Part shown: piece after piece, positions 9,882 through 17,765 of the stretch
How the letters are laid out: each line of letters opens with the position of its first letter
How positions within the stretch are numbered: position 1 is the stretch's first letter
Source: JANNWF01 sp041675805
GTDB taxonomy: Bacteria > Pseudomonadota > Gammaproteobacteria > Xanthomonadales > Xanthomonadaceae
Assembly: GCA_041675805.1 (NCBI GenBank)
Contig: JBAYTD010000054.1
Location: 1-17,765 of the forward strand
Reading direction: 5' to 3'
DNA: 17,765 nt
Translations under genes and position numbers: made by a program
Notes under the pieces: model-generated
What the model saw: only the letters and a program-made list of their open reading frames with translations
Told to the model about the DNA's origin: nothing
The model's database searches: none

Positions 9882-10195
9882 GGGCTTCTTTGCGGCCGTT
9901 GGTGGGGACGGGGTCGGCTTCTTTCGCCTGACTTGCGTTGTCGCCGGGTTTCGTCCGCCTCGGCGGCGGCCGAGTGACTTTCTCTGCTTGCCCAGAGAAA
10001 GTAACCAAAGAGAGGGCACCCCGGCATCGCGCTGTCGCTGCTTCGCAGCGCCAGTTCCCTGCGTTGCTCGGCAACCGGCGGCCGGCGCGGACTCGCGCAT
10101 CCATGCGCTCGAACATTCGCGCCTTTCCCCGCCGCTTGCCTGCGCTACTCGGCGCGGTGCAGGGGGTTGAACGTCAAGAGCCAAAGCAAAAGCCG
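9882..10195 (+). repeat. Left arm of a long, diverged inverted repeat
   Basis: This stretch recurs as reverse complement at 10462-10787. The outer 52 bases (9882-9933) match the other arm (10736-10786) except for one base. Also identical are 10080-10095 (with 10569-10584) and the 24 bases 10108-10131 (with 10533-10556); the rest is similar but diverged. It contains a 10-bp hairpin (9977-9986 with 9993-10002) and a small CGCTG-CTTCG-CAGCG hairpin (10036-10050). Open frames across it have no ribosome binding sites and differ between copies, so I do not call genes. Similar intergenic sequences are common in genomes of the Xanthomonadales; that is recollection, not a search result. Confidence 0.85.
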
Positions 10196-10250
10196 GCAGG
10201 CGGCAGGGGGTAAGTCACCGGGCTTTTGAAGCACCGTTGAATCTCCCTCA

Positions 10251-10376
10251 CCCGTTCGCGCTGAGGTATCGAAGCGCCCGCCCGAGCCTTCTGATCCTTC
10301 GATCAGCTCTGAGCGAGTACGTCTGCGGTGTATTGAAGTGTCCAGGCATGCGCTTCGATACCTCAGCGCGAACGGG
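10251..10376. repeat. Perfect 27-bp inverted repeat with REP-like units
   Basis: Bases 10251-10277 are the exact reverse complement of 10350-10376, 72 bases apart. The unit resembles the widespread bacterial REP-type sequence CTTCGACAAGCTCAGGGCG; here it reads CTTCGATACCTCAGCGCG. A degenerate third unit lies between them (about 10297-10316, CCTTCGATCAGCTCTGAGCG). A perfect repeat beside diverged surroundings suggests recent duplication or selection for the hairpin. Confidence 0.85.
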
Positions 10377-10429
10377 GGGGGTAATTTCAAGCCTCTCAGC
10401 ACGAACGGGTGCGAAGTGATTTCAAGCCT
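10362..10429 (+). repeat. Tandem pair of ~34-base units
   Basis: Two units run head to tail, 10362-10394 and 10395-10429. Each begins CTCAGC(G/A)CGAACGGG and ends ATTTCAAGCCT. They differ mainly in a middle stretch, where the first copy has a run of eight G residues (10374-10381). The second unit overlaps no gene. Confidence 0.75.
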
Positions 10430-10431
10430 CT

Positions 10432-10463
10432 GTCGGCTCCACCGCTTCGCGGTTTGAGCCGAC
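10432..10463. repeat. REP-like nested hairpin
   Basis: GTCGGCTC (10432-10439) pairs with GAGCCGAC (10456-10463). Inside it, ACCGC (10441-10445) pairs with GCGGT (10449-10453) around TTC. On the minus strand the element begins TGTAGGTCGGCTC, like a common class of Xanthomonad and Pseudomonad intergenic palindrome. It sits next to the inner end of the right long-repeat arm. Confidence 0.75.
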
Positions 10464-10787
10464 CTACACGGGCTTCGGCTGTGGCTCTTCGCTCCCACCG
10501 CCCGTCATCGCGCCGAGCAACGCAGCCGGCTTCGGGGAAAGGCGCGAATGTTCGAGGCCATGGATGGCCGAGTCCGCGCCGGCCCGAAGTCGGCGAGTAG
10601 CGCAGGGAACCGTGGCCGCGCAGCGGCAACGGCGCGATGCCCGGGTCGCCTTTCTTTTGGTCACTTTTCTTTGGCGAAACAAAGAAAAGCGACTCGGCCG
10701 CCGCCGAGGCGGGCGAAACCCGGCGACAGCACAACAGTCAGGCGAAAGAAGCCGACCCCGCCCCACCAACGGCCGCAAAGAAGCCCC
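10462..10787 (-). repeat. Right arm of the long inverted repeat
   Basis: This is the reverse-complement partner of 9882-10195. Its own central hairpin is CTTTTCTTTG (10664-10673) with CAAAGAAAAG (10680-10689). Compared with the left arm, the bases differ on both sides of the stem in a way that keeps pairing. The outer boundary lies near 10787, about 100 bases upstream of the ilv promoter. The remaining bases 10788-10880 are A/C-rich with no recognisable feature. Confidence 0.85.
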
Positions 10788-10884
10788 CTACATCCCCGAC
10801 GCGAACGAAGCCCCACCACAACAAGACAACCCAGCCCGGTCCGCCGCCCCACACCCAACAACGAAGAAAAACCTGAACACCCCC

Positions 10885-10914
10885 TTGACAACCCGATCTA
10901 TTGCAGCGCAGCAT
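10885..10914 (+). promoter_or_regulatory. Promoter of the ilv-leu operon
   Basis: TTGACA (10885-10890) is a perfect -35 box. The best -10 box at proper distance is CAGCAT (10909-10914, spacing 18), only a half match. This would place the transcription start around 10921, at or next to the leader-peptide ATG. The position upstream of an attenuator supports the call; the weak -10 box leaves the exact start uncertain. Confidence 0.6.
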
Positions 10915-10921
10915 CGACCCC

Positions 10922-11035
10922 ATGAGCTTCGCCGCCGCCACTGCCAACACCTTCATCGACCCGTCCGTGGCGGCGCGCGTCCTTTCCCTCGTCCTCGTAC
11001 TTATTAGCCGACATCGGTGCGGAGCGGCGACCTAG
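10922..11035 (+). CDS. ilvL: ilv operon leader peptide (attenuation)
   Basis: A 37-residue leader. Residues 20-28 read VLSLVLVLI: eight of nine codons are Val, Leu or Ile, and several (CTT, GTA, CTT, ATT) are uncommon in such GC-rich DNA. The end, SRHRCGAAT, resembles the CGAA segment of the E. coli ilv leader. Function: a ribosome stalled for lack of charged Val-, Leu- or Ile-tRNA keeps the downstream terminator from forming, so the ilv genes are transcribed. No Shine-Dalgarno sequence precedes the ATG, and the predicted transcription start is at the ATG, suggesting leaderless translation. A later in-frame GTG at 10967 also lacks a ribosome binding site. The control codons are firm evidence; the exact start is less certain. 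Confidence 0.82.
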   Translation: MSFAAATANTFIDPSVAARVLSLVLVLISRHRCGAAT

Positions 11036-11100
11036 GGCCTGACGAAAGCAAAACCCCAAAGGAATCCGAAACCCCGCACCGGGCAACCAGTGCGGGGTTT
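11016..11100 (+). terminator. ilv attenuator: antiterminator and terminator stems
   Basis: The terminator stem pairs 11069-11079 (AAACCCCGCAC) with 11090-11100 (GTGCGGGGTTT), 11 bp around a 10-base loop, followed by a weak U-tract (CCTCGTTT). The competing antiterminator pairs GGTGCGG (11016-11022, within leader codons 32-34) with CCGCACC (11074-11080). A ribosome reaching the leader stop at 11033 covers 11016-11022 and frees the terminator. A ribosome stalled near codons 20-28 leaves it open for antitermination. A looser pairing of 10930-10941 with 11018-11030 may act as protector stem. Confidence 0.85.
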
Positions 11101-11154
11101 CCTCGTTTCTGGGGCCGGCAAAACCTCCCGCAACCGCCACGGAACCACCCCTTC

Positions 11155-12816
11155 ATGCACAGCGACGCCATCAAGACCGGACCCGACCACGCCGCCGCGC
11201 GCGCCATGTTGCGCGCCACCGGGCTGGATGACGCGGCCATCGCCAGGCCGCTGATCGCGGTGGTGCACAGTTGGTCCGACGTGTCGCCCTGCAACCTCAA
11301 TCTGCGCGAACTGGCCCAGCACGTCCGCGCCGGTGTGATCGCGGCGGGCGGCACACCAATCGAGTTCAACACCATCGCCGTCACCGACGGCATCGCCATG
11401 GGCAGCCCGGGCATGCGTGCCTCGCTGGCCTCGCGCGAGTTGATCGCCGATTCCATCGAACTGGCGGTGCGCGGCCATTGCCTGGACGGGCTGGTGGTGC
11501 TGTGCGGCTGCGACAAGACCATTCCCGCCGCCGCGATGGCGCTGGCGCGGCTCGATCTGCCCGGGTTGATGCTGTACGGCGGCAGCATCCTGCCCGGCTG
11601 CCACAAGGACCGTGCGATCACCATCCAGGACGTGTTCGAGGCGGTCGGCGCGCACGCCGCCGGGCGCATCGACGATGCCGAGCTCAAGGCGGTGGAATCG
11701 GCCGCCTGCCCCGGTGCCGGGGCCTGCGGCGGCCAATTCACCGCCAACACGATGGCGCTGGCGACCACCTTCCTCGGCCTCGCCCCGGTCGGTCTGAACG
11801 ACATTCCGGCACCCGACCCGGCCAAGCTGGCCGCTGCCCGCGCCTGCGGCGAGACGGTGATGGATTTGCTGCGCCGCAACGTCTCGGCGCGTTCCTTCGT
11901 CACCCCGCAATCGATCCGCAACGCCGCCGTCGCCGCCACTGCCACCGCCGGCTCCACCAATGCCGTGCTGCACCTGCTGGCAATCGCCCGCGAGGCCGGT
12001 TTCGAGTTTTCGCTGGACGAGTTCGACGCCATCAGCCGGCGCACGCCGGTGATCGCCGATCTCAAGCCCGGCGGCCGCTTCATGGCCCCGGACATGCACC
12101 TGGCCGGCGGTTCGCGGCTGCTCGGTCAACGGCTGCAACAGGCCGGTCTGATCGTCGACCAGCCGACGGTCAGCGGCCGCTCGCTGTTCGAGGAATTCGC
12201 CGAGGCTGCCGAGCATCCCGGCCAGCGCGTGATCCGCGCCCTCGACGAGCCGGTCAAGGCGCGCGGCGGCTATGGCGTGCTGTACGGCAACCTGGCGCCG
12301 GAAGGCTGCGTGGTGAAGCTGGCCGGCCACGACGCGCTGCGCTTCGAGGGCACGGCGCGGGTGTTCGACAGCGAGGAAGCCTGCTTCGCCGCCGTGCAGC
12401 GGCGCGAGATCGGCAAGGGCGACGTGGTGGTGATCCGCGGCGAAGGCCCGGTCGGCGGTCCCGGCATGCGCGAAATGCTGGCGGTCACCGCGGCCCTGGT
12501 CGGACAGGGCTTGGGCGGCGATGTCGCCCTGATCACCGATGGCCGTTTTTCCGGCGCGACCTACGGTTTCATGGTCGGCCACATCTGCCCGGAAGCGGCG
12601 CTCGGTGGGCCCATCGCCCGTCTGCGCAGCGGCGACCGCATCGTCATCAATGTCGATGCGCGGACGCTGTCCACCGACGCCGACCTCGACCAGCGCGACA
12701 GCCAATGGCGACCGGCCAATCCACCGCCGCGGGTCGGCGCGCTGGCCAAGTTCGCCGCCCAGGTCGGCTCCGCCTCGACCGGTGCCTGCACCGCCTTTCC
12801 CGCCCCGCGTTTCTGA
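11155..12816 (+). CDS. ilvD: Dihydroxy-acid dehydratase
   Basis: A 553-residue iron-sulfur dehydratase that makes 2-keto acids for valine and isoleucine from dihydroxy acids. The cluster cysteines are Cys46 (SPCN), Cys119 (GCDKT) and Cys191 (ACPGAGACGG). Mg-binding motif residues are also present, and ITDGRFSG lies near the end. The ATG at 11155 is chosen because it follows the attenuator and starts the family's N-terminus; only a weak GGAA precedes it. The open frame extends upstream to 11017, but that part overlaps the terminator stem. It is the first structural gene after the attenuator, 31 bases before ilvC. Its CDKTIPAAAMALARLD stretch lacks the CDKxxPG glycine of many relatives; I cannot say from sequence alone if this alters function. 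Confidence 0.96.
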   Translation: MHSDAIKTGPDHAAARAMLRATGLDDAAIARPLIAVVHSWSDVSPCNLNLRELAQHVRAGVIAAGGTPIEFNTIAVTDGIAMGSPGMRASLASRELIADSIELAVRGHCLDGLVVLCGCDKTIPAAAMALARLDLPGLMLYGGSILPGCHKDRAITIQDVFEAVGAHAAGRIDDAELKAVESAACPGAGACGGQFTANTMALATTFLGLAPVGLNDIPAPDPAKLAAARACGETVMDLLRRNVSARSFVTPQSIRNAAVAATATAGSTNAVLHLLAIAREAGFEFSLDEFDAISRRTPVIADLKPGGRFMAPDMHLAGGSRLLGQRLQQAGLIVDQPTVSGRSLFEEFAEAAEHPGQRVIRALDEPVKARGGYGVLYGNLAPEGCVVKLAGHDALRFEGTARVFDSEEACFAAVQRREIGKGDVVVIRGEGPVGGPGMREMLAVTAALVGQGLGGDVALITDGRFSGATYGFMVGHICPEAALGGPIARLRSGDRIVINVDARTLSTDADLDQRDSQWRPANPPPRVGALAKFAAQVGSASTGACTAFPAPRF

Positions 12817-12847
12817 TCCATCCCTCACCCTCAGACGGAGTTCCACC

Positions 12848-13870
12848 ATGCAGTACTACGGAATCAACGACGCCAACCCGCACGCGCTGCGCGGCCGCAC
12901 CATTGTCATCTACGGCTACGGCAGCCAGGGTCGGGCGCATGCCCGCAACCTGCATGACAGCGGCTTCACCGTGCTGGTGGCGGCGCGGCCGGGCAAGAGC
13001 TTCGACCAGGCACACGCCGATGGCCTGGCCGTGGACACGCCGGAAAACGCCATTCCCAGGGCCGATCTGATCGCCCTGCTGACGCCCGACATGCAGCAGC
13101 CGGATCTGTACCAGCGCCACATCGCCCCGCTGGCGCGGCCCGGTGCCGCCCTGCTGTTTGCGCATGGCTTCAACGTGCATTACGGGCAGATCACCCCGCG
13201 TCAGGATCTCGACGTGATCCTGGTCGCGCCAAAGGGCCCCGGTGCGCTGGTGCGCCGGCAGTACGAGGAAGGTCGCGGCGTGCCCGCGCTGATGGCGGTG
13301 CATCAGGACGCCAGCGGCAAGGCGAAGGAACTGGCGCTGGCCTACGCGCACGGTATCGGCGGCACCCGTGGCGGGGTGATGGAAACCAATTTCGCCGAGG
13401 AAACCGAGACCGACCTGTTCGGTGAGCAGGCGGTGCTGTGCGGCGGCGCGACCGAATTGGTCGCGGTCGGTTTCGAAACCCTGGTCGAAGCCGGCTACCA
13501 GCCGGAAGTGGCCTACTTCGAGGTGCTGCACGAACTGAAGCTGATCGTCGACCTGCTGTGGGAAGGCGGCTTCGCGCGGATGCACGAATTCATCTCCGAA
13601 ACCGCGCAGTTCGGCGACCTGACCCGTGGCCCGCGCGTGGTCGACGCGCACGCCCGCGAGCAGATGCGCGCCGTGCTGCGCGAGATCCAGGACGGCACCT
13701 TCGCCCGCGAGTGGGTGGCCGAGCACAAGGCCGGCCGCGCCCGCTACGACGCGCTGAAGCAAAAGGATCTCGAACACCCGATCGAAACCGTCGGCAAGAA
13801 GCTGCGCGCGCGCATGCCCTGGCTGCAGGAGGCCGGCGCGGCCAAGAAGCCGGTGGCGGCCGCAGCGTAG
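12848..13870 (+). CDS. ilvC: Ketol-acid reductoisomerase, class I
   Basis: A 340-residue short-form (class I) enzyme that rearranges and reduces acetolactate and acetohydroxybutyrate, with NAD(P)H and Mg. The Rossmann motif GYGSQG is at 23-28. Active-site residues are His106 (HGFNVHY), Lys129 (APKGPG), Asp189 and Glu193 (ETDLFGEQ), Glu225 and Glu229 (EVLHEL) and Ser250 (ISETAQFGD). The cofactor-selecting loop reads ARPGKSFDQA; an Arg and Ser in it suggest NADPH preference, as in most relatives. GGAG lies seven bases before the ATG. A 122-base gap with a long hairpin separates it from ilvG. The C-terminal tail AKKPVAAAA is low-complexity. Confidence 0.97.
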   Translation: MQYYGINDANPHALRGRTIVIYGYGSQGRAHARNLHDSGFTVLVAARPGKSFDQAHADGLAVDTPENAIPRADLIALLTPDMQQPDLYQRHIAPLARPGAALLFAHGFNVHYGQITPRQDLDVILVAPKGPGALVRRQYEEGRGVPALMAVHQDASGKAKELALAYAHGIGGTRGGVMETNFAEETETDLFGEQAVLCGGATELVAVGFETLVEAGYQPEVAYFEVLHELKLIVDLLWEGGFARMHEFISETAQFGDLTRGPRVVDAHAREQMRAVLREIQDGTFAREWVAEHKAGRARYDALKQKDLEHPIETVGKKLRARMPWLQEAGAAKKPVAAAA

Positions 13871-13880
13871 GGAAGGCAAA

Positions 13881-13958
13881 AGCGGTTCCAGGGGCCAGTT
13901 CCAGAGACCGGACCAGCCGGATCCTCCAGCGTTATTGGAATTGGCAACCGGAACCGCT
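13881..13958 (+). repeat. Long intercistronic hairpin between ilvC and ilvG
   Basis: AGCGGTTCC (13881-13889) pairs with GGAACCGCT (13950-13958). After a symmetric four-base internal loop, GCCAGTTCCA (13894-13903) pairs with TGGAATTGGC (13936-13945), including one G-U pair. No U-tract follows, so it is unlikely to be an intrinsic terminator. It may affect mRNA stability or the ratio of ilvC to ilvG product, or be a mobile palindrome. Confidence 0.65.
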
Positions 13959-13992
13959 CCCCCACTCCCACCCACCGACCAGGACTTTCCCC

Positions 13993-15702
13993 ATGAGCGC
14001 CCAACCCCAACCCGTCGCCTCCCCCGCCATCGCCCTGCGTGGTGCCGATGTCCTGCTTCGCGCGCTGGAGGCCGAGGGCGTACGGACCATCTTCGGCTAT
14101 CCCGGCGGGGCGATCATGCCGGTCTATGACGCCCTGGTGGACTCGCCGATCCGCCACATCCTGGTCCGTCACGAACAGGCCGCAGCGCTGGCCGCCAACG
14201 GCTACGCGCGCTACAGCGGCGAGGTCGGAGTGTGCCTTGCGACCAGCGGCCCCGGTGCCACCAACCTGGTCACCGGCATCGCCGACGCCTTCATGGACTC
14301 GGTGCCGATGGTCGCCATCACCGGCCAGGTGGCGACCTCCCTGATGGGCACCGACGCCTTCCAGGAAGTCGACATCTTCGGCATCACCTTGCCGATCGTG
14401 AAACACAGTTACGTGATCCGCGACGCCGCCGACATCGCGCGCACCGTGCGCGAGGCGTTCCGCATCGCCCGCGAGGGCCGGCCCGGCCCGGTGCTGATCG
14501 ACCTGCCCAAGGATGTCGCCGTGGCCAAGGTCGACTGGCAGCCGCTGCCGGCGGAACCGGCCGAACCGACCCTGCCGCTCGACCGCGCCGCCGTGCAGCG
14601 CGCGCGGACGCTGATCCAGTCCAGTCGGCGGCCGGTGTTCTATACCGGCTACGGCGTCGGCCTGGCGCGGGCGGAAGACGCCCTGCGCAGCCTGGTCCGC
14701 GCTACCGGCATCCCGGTGGTCAGCACGCTGAAGGGCCTCGGCGGCCTGCCAAGCGACGATCCGAATTTCCTCGGCATGCTCGGCATGCACGGCAGCGTCG
14801 CCGCCAACCTGGCGGTGCAGGAATCCGACCTGCTGATCGTCGTCGGTGCCCGCTTCGACGACCGCGCCACCGGCAAGCTGGCCGAGTTCGCGCCACAGGC
14901 CAAGGTGATCCACCTCGACGCCGACGCGGCGGAAATCTCCAAGCTGCGCTACGCCCAGGTGCATCTGGTCGGCGAGTTGGGCGCACTGCTGCCGCAACTG
15001 GACTGCCGGCCCGACATCGGCCCCTGGCAGGCGCTGTGCGCACAGCGTCGCGCCGACTCGCAGCCGCGCCACGACGCGCCCGGCGAACTGATCTACGCGC
15101 CGGCCCTGCTGCGCCGGCTCAGCGAGCTGGCCCCGGCCGACACGGTCATCGCCTGCGATGTCGGCCAGCATCAGATGTGGGTGGCGCAGCACTGCATCCA
15201 CCGCCACATCAACCAGCACCTGACCTCGGGCGGCCTCGGCACGATGGGCTTCGGCCTGCCGGCGGCGATGGGCGTCGCCATCGGCGCGCCGGGCGCGCCG
15301 GTGGTCTGCGTCAGCGGCGACGGCTCGATCATGATGAACATCCAGGAACTGGCGACCCTGCGCCGCTACCGGACGCCGGTGAAGATCGTCCTGCTCGACA
15401 ACAACGCGCTGGGCATGGTGCGGCAATGGCAGGAACTGTTCTTCGCCGAGCGCTATTCGGAGATCGACCTCTCCGACAACCCGGATTTCGCCGAACTGGC
15501 GCGCGCCTTCGGCATCGAGGCATTCGGCATCGAGCGCCGCGACGAAGTCGACGCCGCCCTGACGCGCCTGCTGGCCGCCGACGGTCCCTGCCTGCTGCAC
15601 GTGCGCATCGACCCGCGCACCAATGTCTGGCCGCTGGTGCCGCCGAACACCCCTAACCACCAGATGATCGACCGCCAGCCGGCGGCATCGACCGCTTCCT
15701 GA
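13993..15702 (+). CDS. ilvG: Acetolactate synthase, large (catalytic) subunit
   Basis: A 569-residue thiamine-diphosphate enzyme making acetolactate and acetohydroxybutyrate from pyruvate (and 2-ketobutyrate). Catalytic Glu61 is in VRHEQAA. The SGPGATN motif follows, and the cofactor motif runs from GDG at 442-444 to NN at 470-471, with Asp443 and Asn470 as metal ligands. N-terminal, central FAD-binding (GARFDDRATGKL) and C-terminal domains are in the normal order. The ATG at 13993 has AGGA upstream and gives an N-terminus of normal length; the open frame before it runs into ilvC and is not coding. The small ilvM-like subunit gene follows 29 bases later. I use ilvG because of the paired ilvM; ilvB or ilvI would be acceptable names. 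Confidence 0.95.
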   Translation: MSAQPQPVASPAIALRGADVLLRALEAEGVRTIFGYPGGAIMPVYDALVDSPIRHILVRHEQAAALAANGYARYSGEVGVCLATSGPGATNLVTGIADAFMDSVPMVAITGQVATSLMGTDAFQEVDIFGITLPIVKHSYVIRDAADIARTVREAFRIAREGRPGPVLIDLPKDVAVAKVDWQPLPAEPAEPTLPLDRAAVQRARTLIQSSRRPVFYTGYGVGLARAEDALRSLVRATGIPVVSTLKGLGGLPSDDPNFLGMLGMHGSVAANLAVQESDLLIVVGARFDDRATGKLAEFAPQAKVIHLDADAAEISKLRYAQVHLVGELGALLPQLDCRPDIGPWQALCAQRRADSQPRHDAPGELIYAPALLRRLSELAPADTVIACDVGQHQMWVAQHCIHRHINQHLTSGGLGTMGFGLPAAMGVAIGAPGAPVVCVSGDGSIMMNIQELATLRRYRTPVKIVLLDNNALGMVRQWQELFFAERYSEIDLSDNPDFAELARAFGIEAFGIERRDEVDAALTRLLAADGPCLLHVRIDPRTNVWPLVPPNTPNHQMIDRQPAASTAS

Positions 15703-15731
15703 GCTCCCATCCCACCACGAGGACCGCCGAC

Positions 15732-16084
15732 ATGCTGGAACTGAACCTGATGATCGCCAACGCCGAAGGTGCGCTGCTGCGCGCGCTGGGCCTGATCGAA
15801 CGCCGTGGCTTCCAGCTCGCCTCGGTGTCCTGCGATCCCTGTGCGCAGGGCTGGCAGGTGCGCCTGACGCTGGCCGACGGCGGCCGTCCGGCCGACGTGC
15901 TGTTGCGCCAGATCCGTCGCCTGGCCGACGTCCGCTGCGCCAGCCTGGACATCGCCCGCCCGGCCTTCGCCCTGCCGCCGCCGGCGCGTCAGCCGGCAGC
16001 GCTCGGCACGCCGCCCTGCAACCGGCGCAGCTTCAGCTTCCTCGGCCTGCCCGAGCGCGTATCCGTGGTTCAGGCAGGTGTGGC

Positions 16085-16088
<4 letters not shown>
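15732..16088 (+). CDS. ilvM: ACT-domain acetolactate synthase small subunit, IlvM-like
   Basis: A 118-residue protein with one ACT domain over about residues 1-75. It contains EGALLRALGLIERRGFQL, the typical first helix of the domain, then SVSCDPCAQGWQVRLTL. Small subunits bind the large subunit, raise its activity and often confer feedback sensitivity to valine. The C-terminal 40 residues (from about 78) are Pro/Ala-rich then NRRSFSFLGLPERVSVV; this tail is longer than in E. coli IlvM, and I recognise no domain in it. GAGGA lies about eight bases before the ATG. Its stop overlaps the leuA start as ATGA, so the two are coupled. Identity rests on position and the ACT helix; sequence is otherwise diverged. 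Confidence 0.85.
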
Positions 16089-17635
<1,547 letters not shown>

Positions 17636-17676
17636 ACCCGCCACCCTTTCCGCGATCACGCCACCCCGGAGCCTCC

Positions 17677-17765
17677 ATGAAAACCTCCCCGTACATCTGG
17701 TTCAACGGCAAGCTGGTGCCCTGGGCCGATGCCACCGTCCACGTGATGGCCCACGGCCTGCATTA
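17677..17765 (+). CDS. ilvE: Branched-chain amino acid aminotransferase, 5' part only
   Basis: The first 29 codons plus two bases are in the window. YIWFNGKLVPWADATVHVM (6-24) followed by AHGLH closely matches the N-terminus of IlvE, the PLP-dependent transaminase that finishes valine, leucine and isoleucine. GGAG lies five bases before the ATG. It is the last visible gene of the operon and fits its metabolic order. The catalytic lysine and the rest of the protein lie outside the window. Confidence 0.9.
   Translation, partial: MKTSPYIWFNGKLVPWADATVHVMAHGLH

Noticed and set aside
9882..10787. Insertion sequence or CRISPR array in the repeat island
   Set aside because: There is no transposase frame, no terminal target duplication that I can see, and no regularly spaced repeats with spacers.
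10564..11007. 147-codon open frame across the right repeat arm, and similar frames in the left arm
   Set aside because: Frames differ between the two copies, have no ribosome binding sites, and their residues reflect the repeat. Such repeats are often misannotated as hypothetical proteins.
11017..11154. N-terminal extension of ilvD starting at 11017
   Set aside because: It overlaps the leader-peptide end and both attenuator stems; known IlvD proteins begin at the residues encoded from 11155.

Overview
This is a GC-rich chromosomal segment from a gammaproteobacterium, most likely of the order Xanthomonadales (Lysobacteraceae or a close relative). The evidence is the gene orders ribF-ileS-lspA-ispH (no fkpB between lspA and ispH) and purM-purN-DUF3108, a branched-chain amino acid operon led by an ilvL-like attenuator, and an intergenic repeat family that resembles repeats of that order. 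The assignment is inference from gene order and protein character; no search was run.

Layout. Positions 1-1900 are accessory-like. They hold the first codons of a possible membrane-protein gene leaving the window, an intact brnA antitoxin gene beside a brnT toxin gene broken by a stop codon and a frameshift, a tRNA-Thr(CGT) gene with clear promoter and terminator, and an intact vapBC toxin-antitoxin pair. Positions 1969-7273 (minus strand) are the tightly packed operon ribF-ileS-lspA-ispH (flavin cofactors, isoleucyl-tRNA synthetase, lipoprotein signal peptidase, last isoprenoid-precursor enzyme). Positions 7334-9814 (minus strand) are purM-purN-DUF3108. Positions 9815-10880 carry no convincing gene. 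They hold two roughly 320-base diverged copies of one repeat in opposite orientation, around a core of REP-like palindromes.

Positions 10885-17765 (plus strand) form an ilv-leu operon: promoter, Val/Leu/Ile-rich leader peptide, attenuator, then ilvD-ilvC-ilvG-ilvM-leuA-ilvE (ilvE is cut by the window end). Together these encode most of the common valine/isoleucine pathway, the first committed step of leucine synthesis and the final transaminase. The leader implies feedback by charged Val-, Leu- and Ile-tRNAs. No ilvA (threonine dehydratase) is present in the visible part.

Most of the window is ordinary core metabolism. Items worth a second look are the complete ilv attenuator with an apparently leaderless leader peptide, the repeat island with hairpins preserved by base changes on both sides of the stem, a leaderless-looking ribF promoter, the decayed brnT, and a long hairpin between ilvC and ilvG. 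I found no convincing new multi-gene system.
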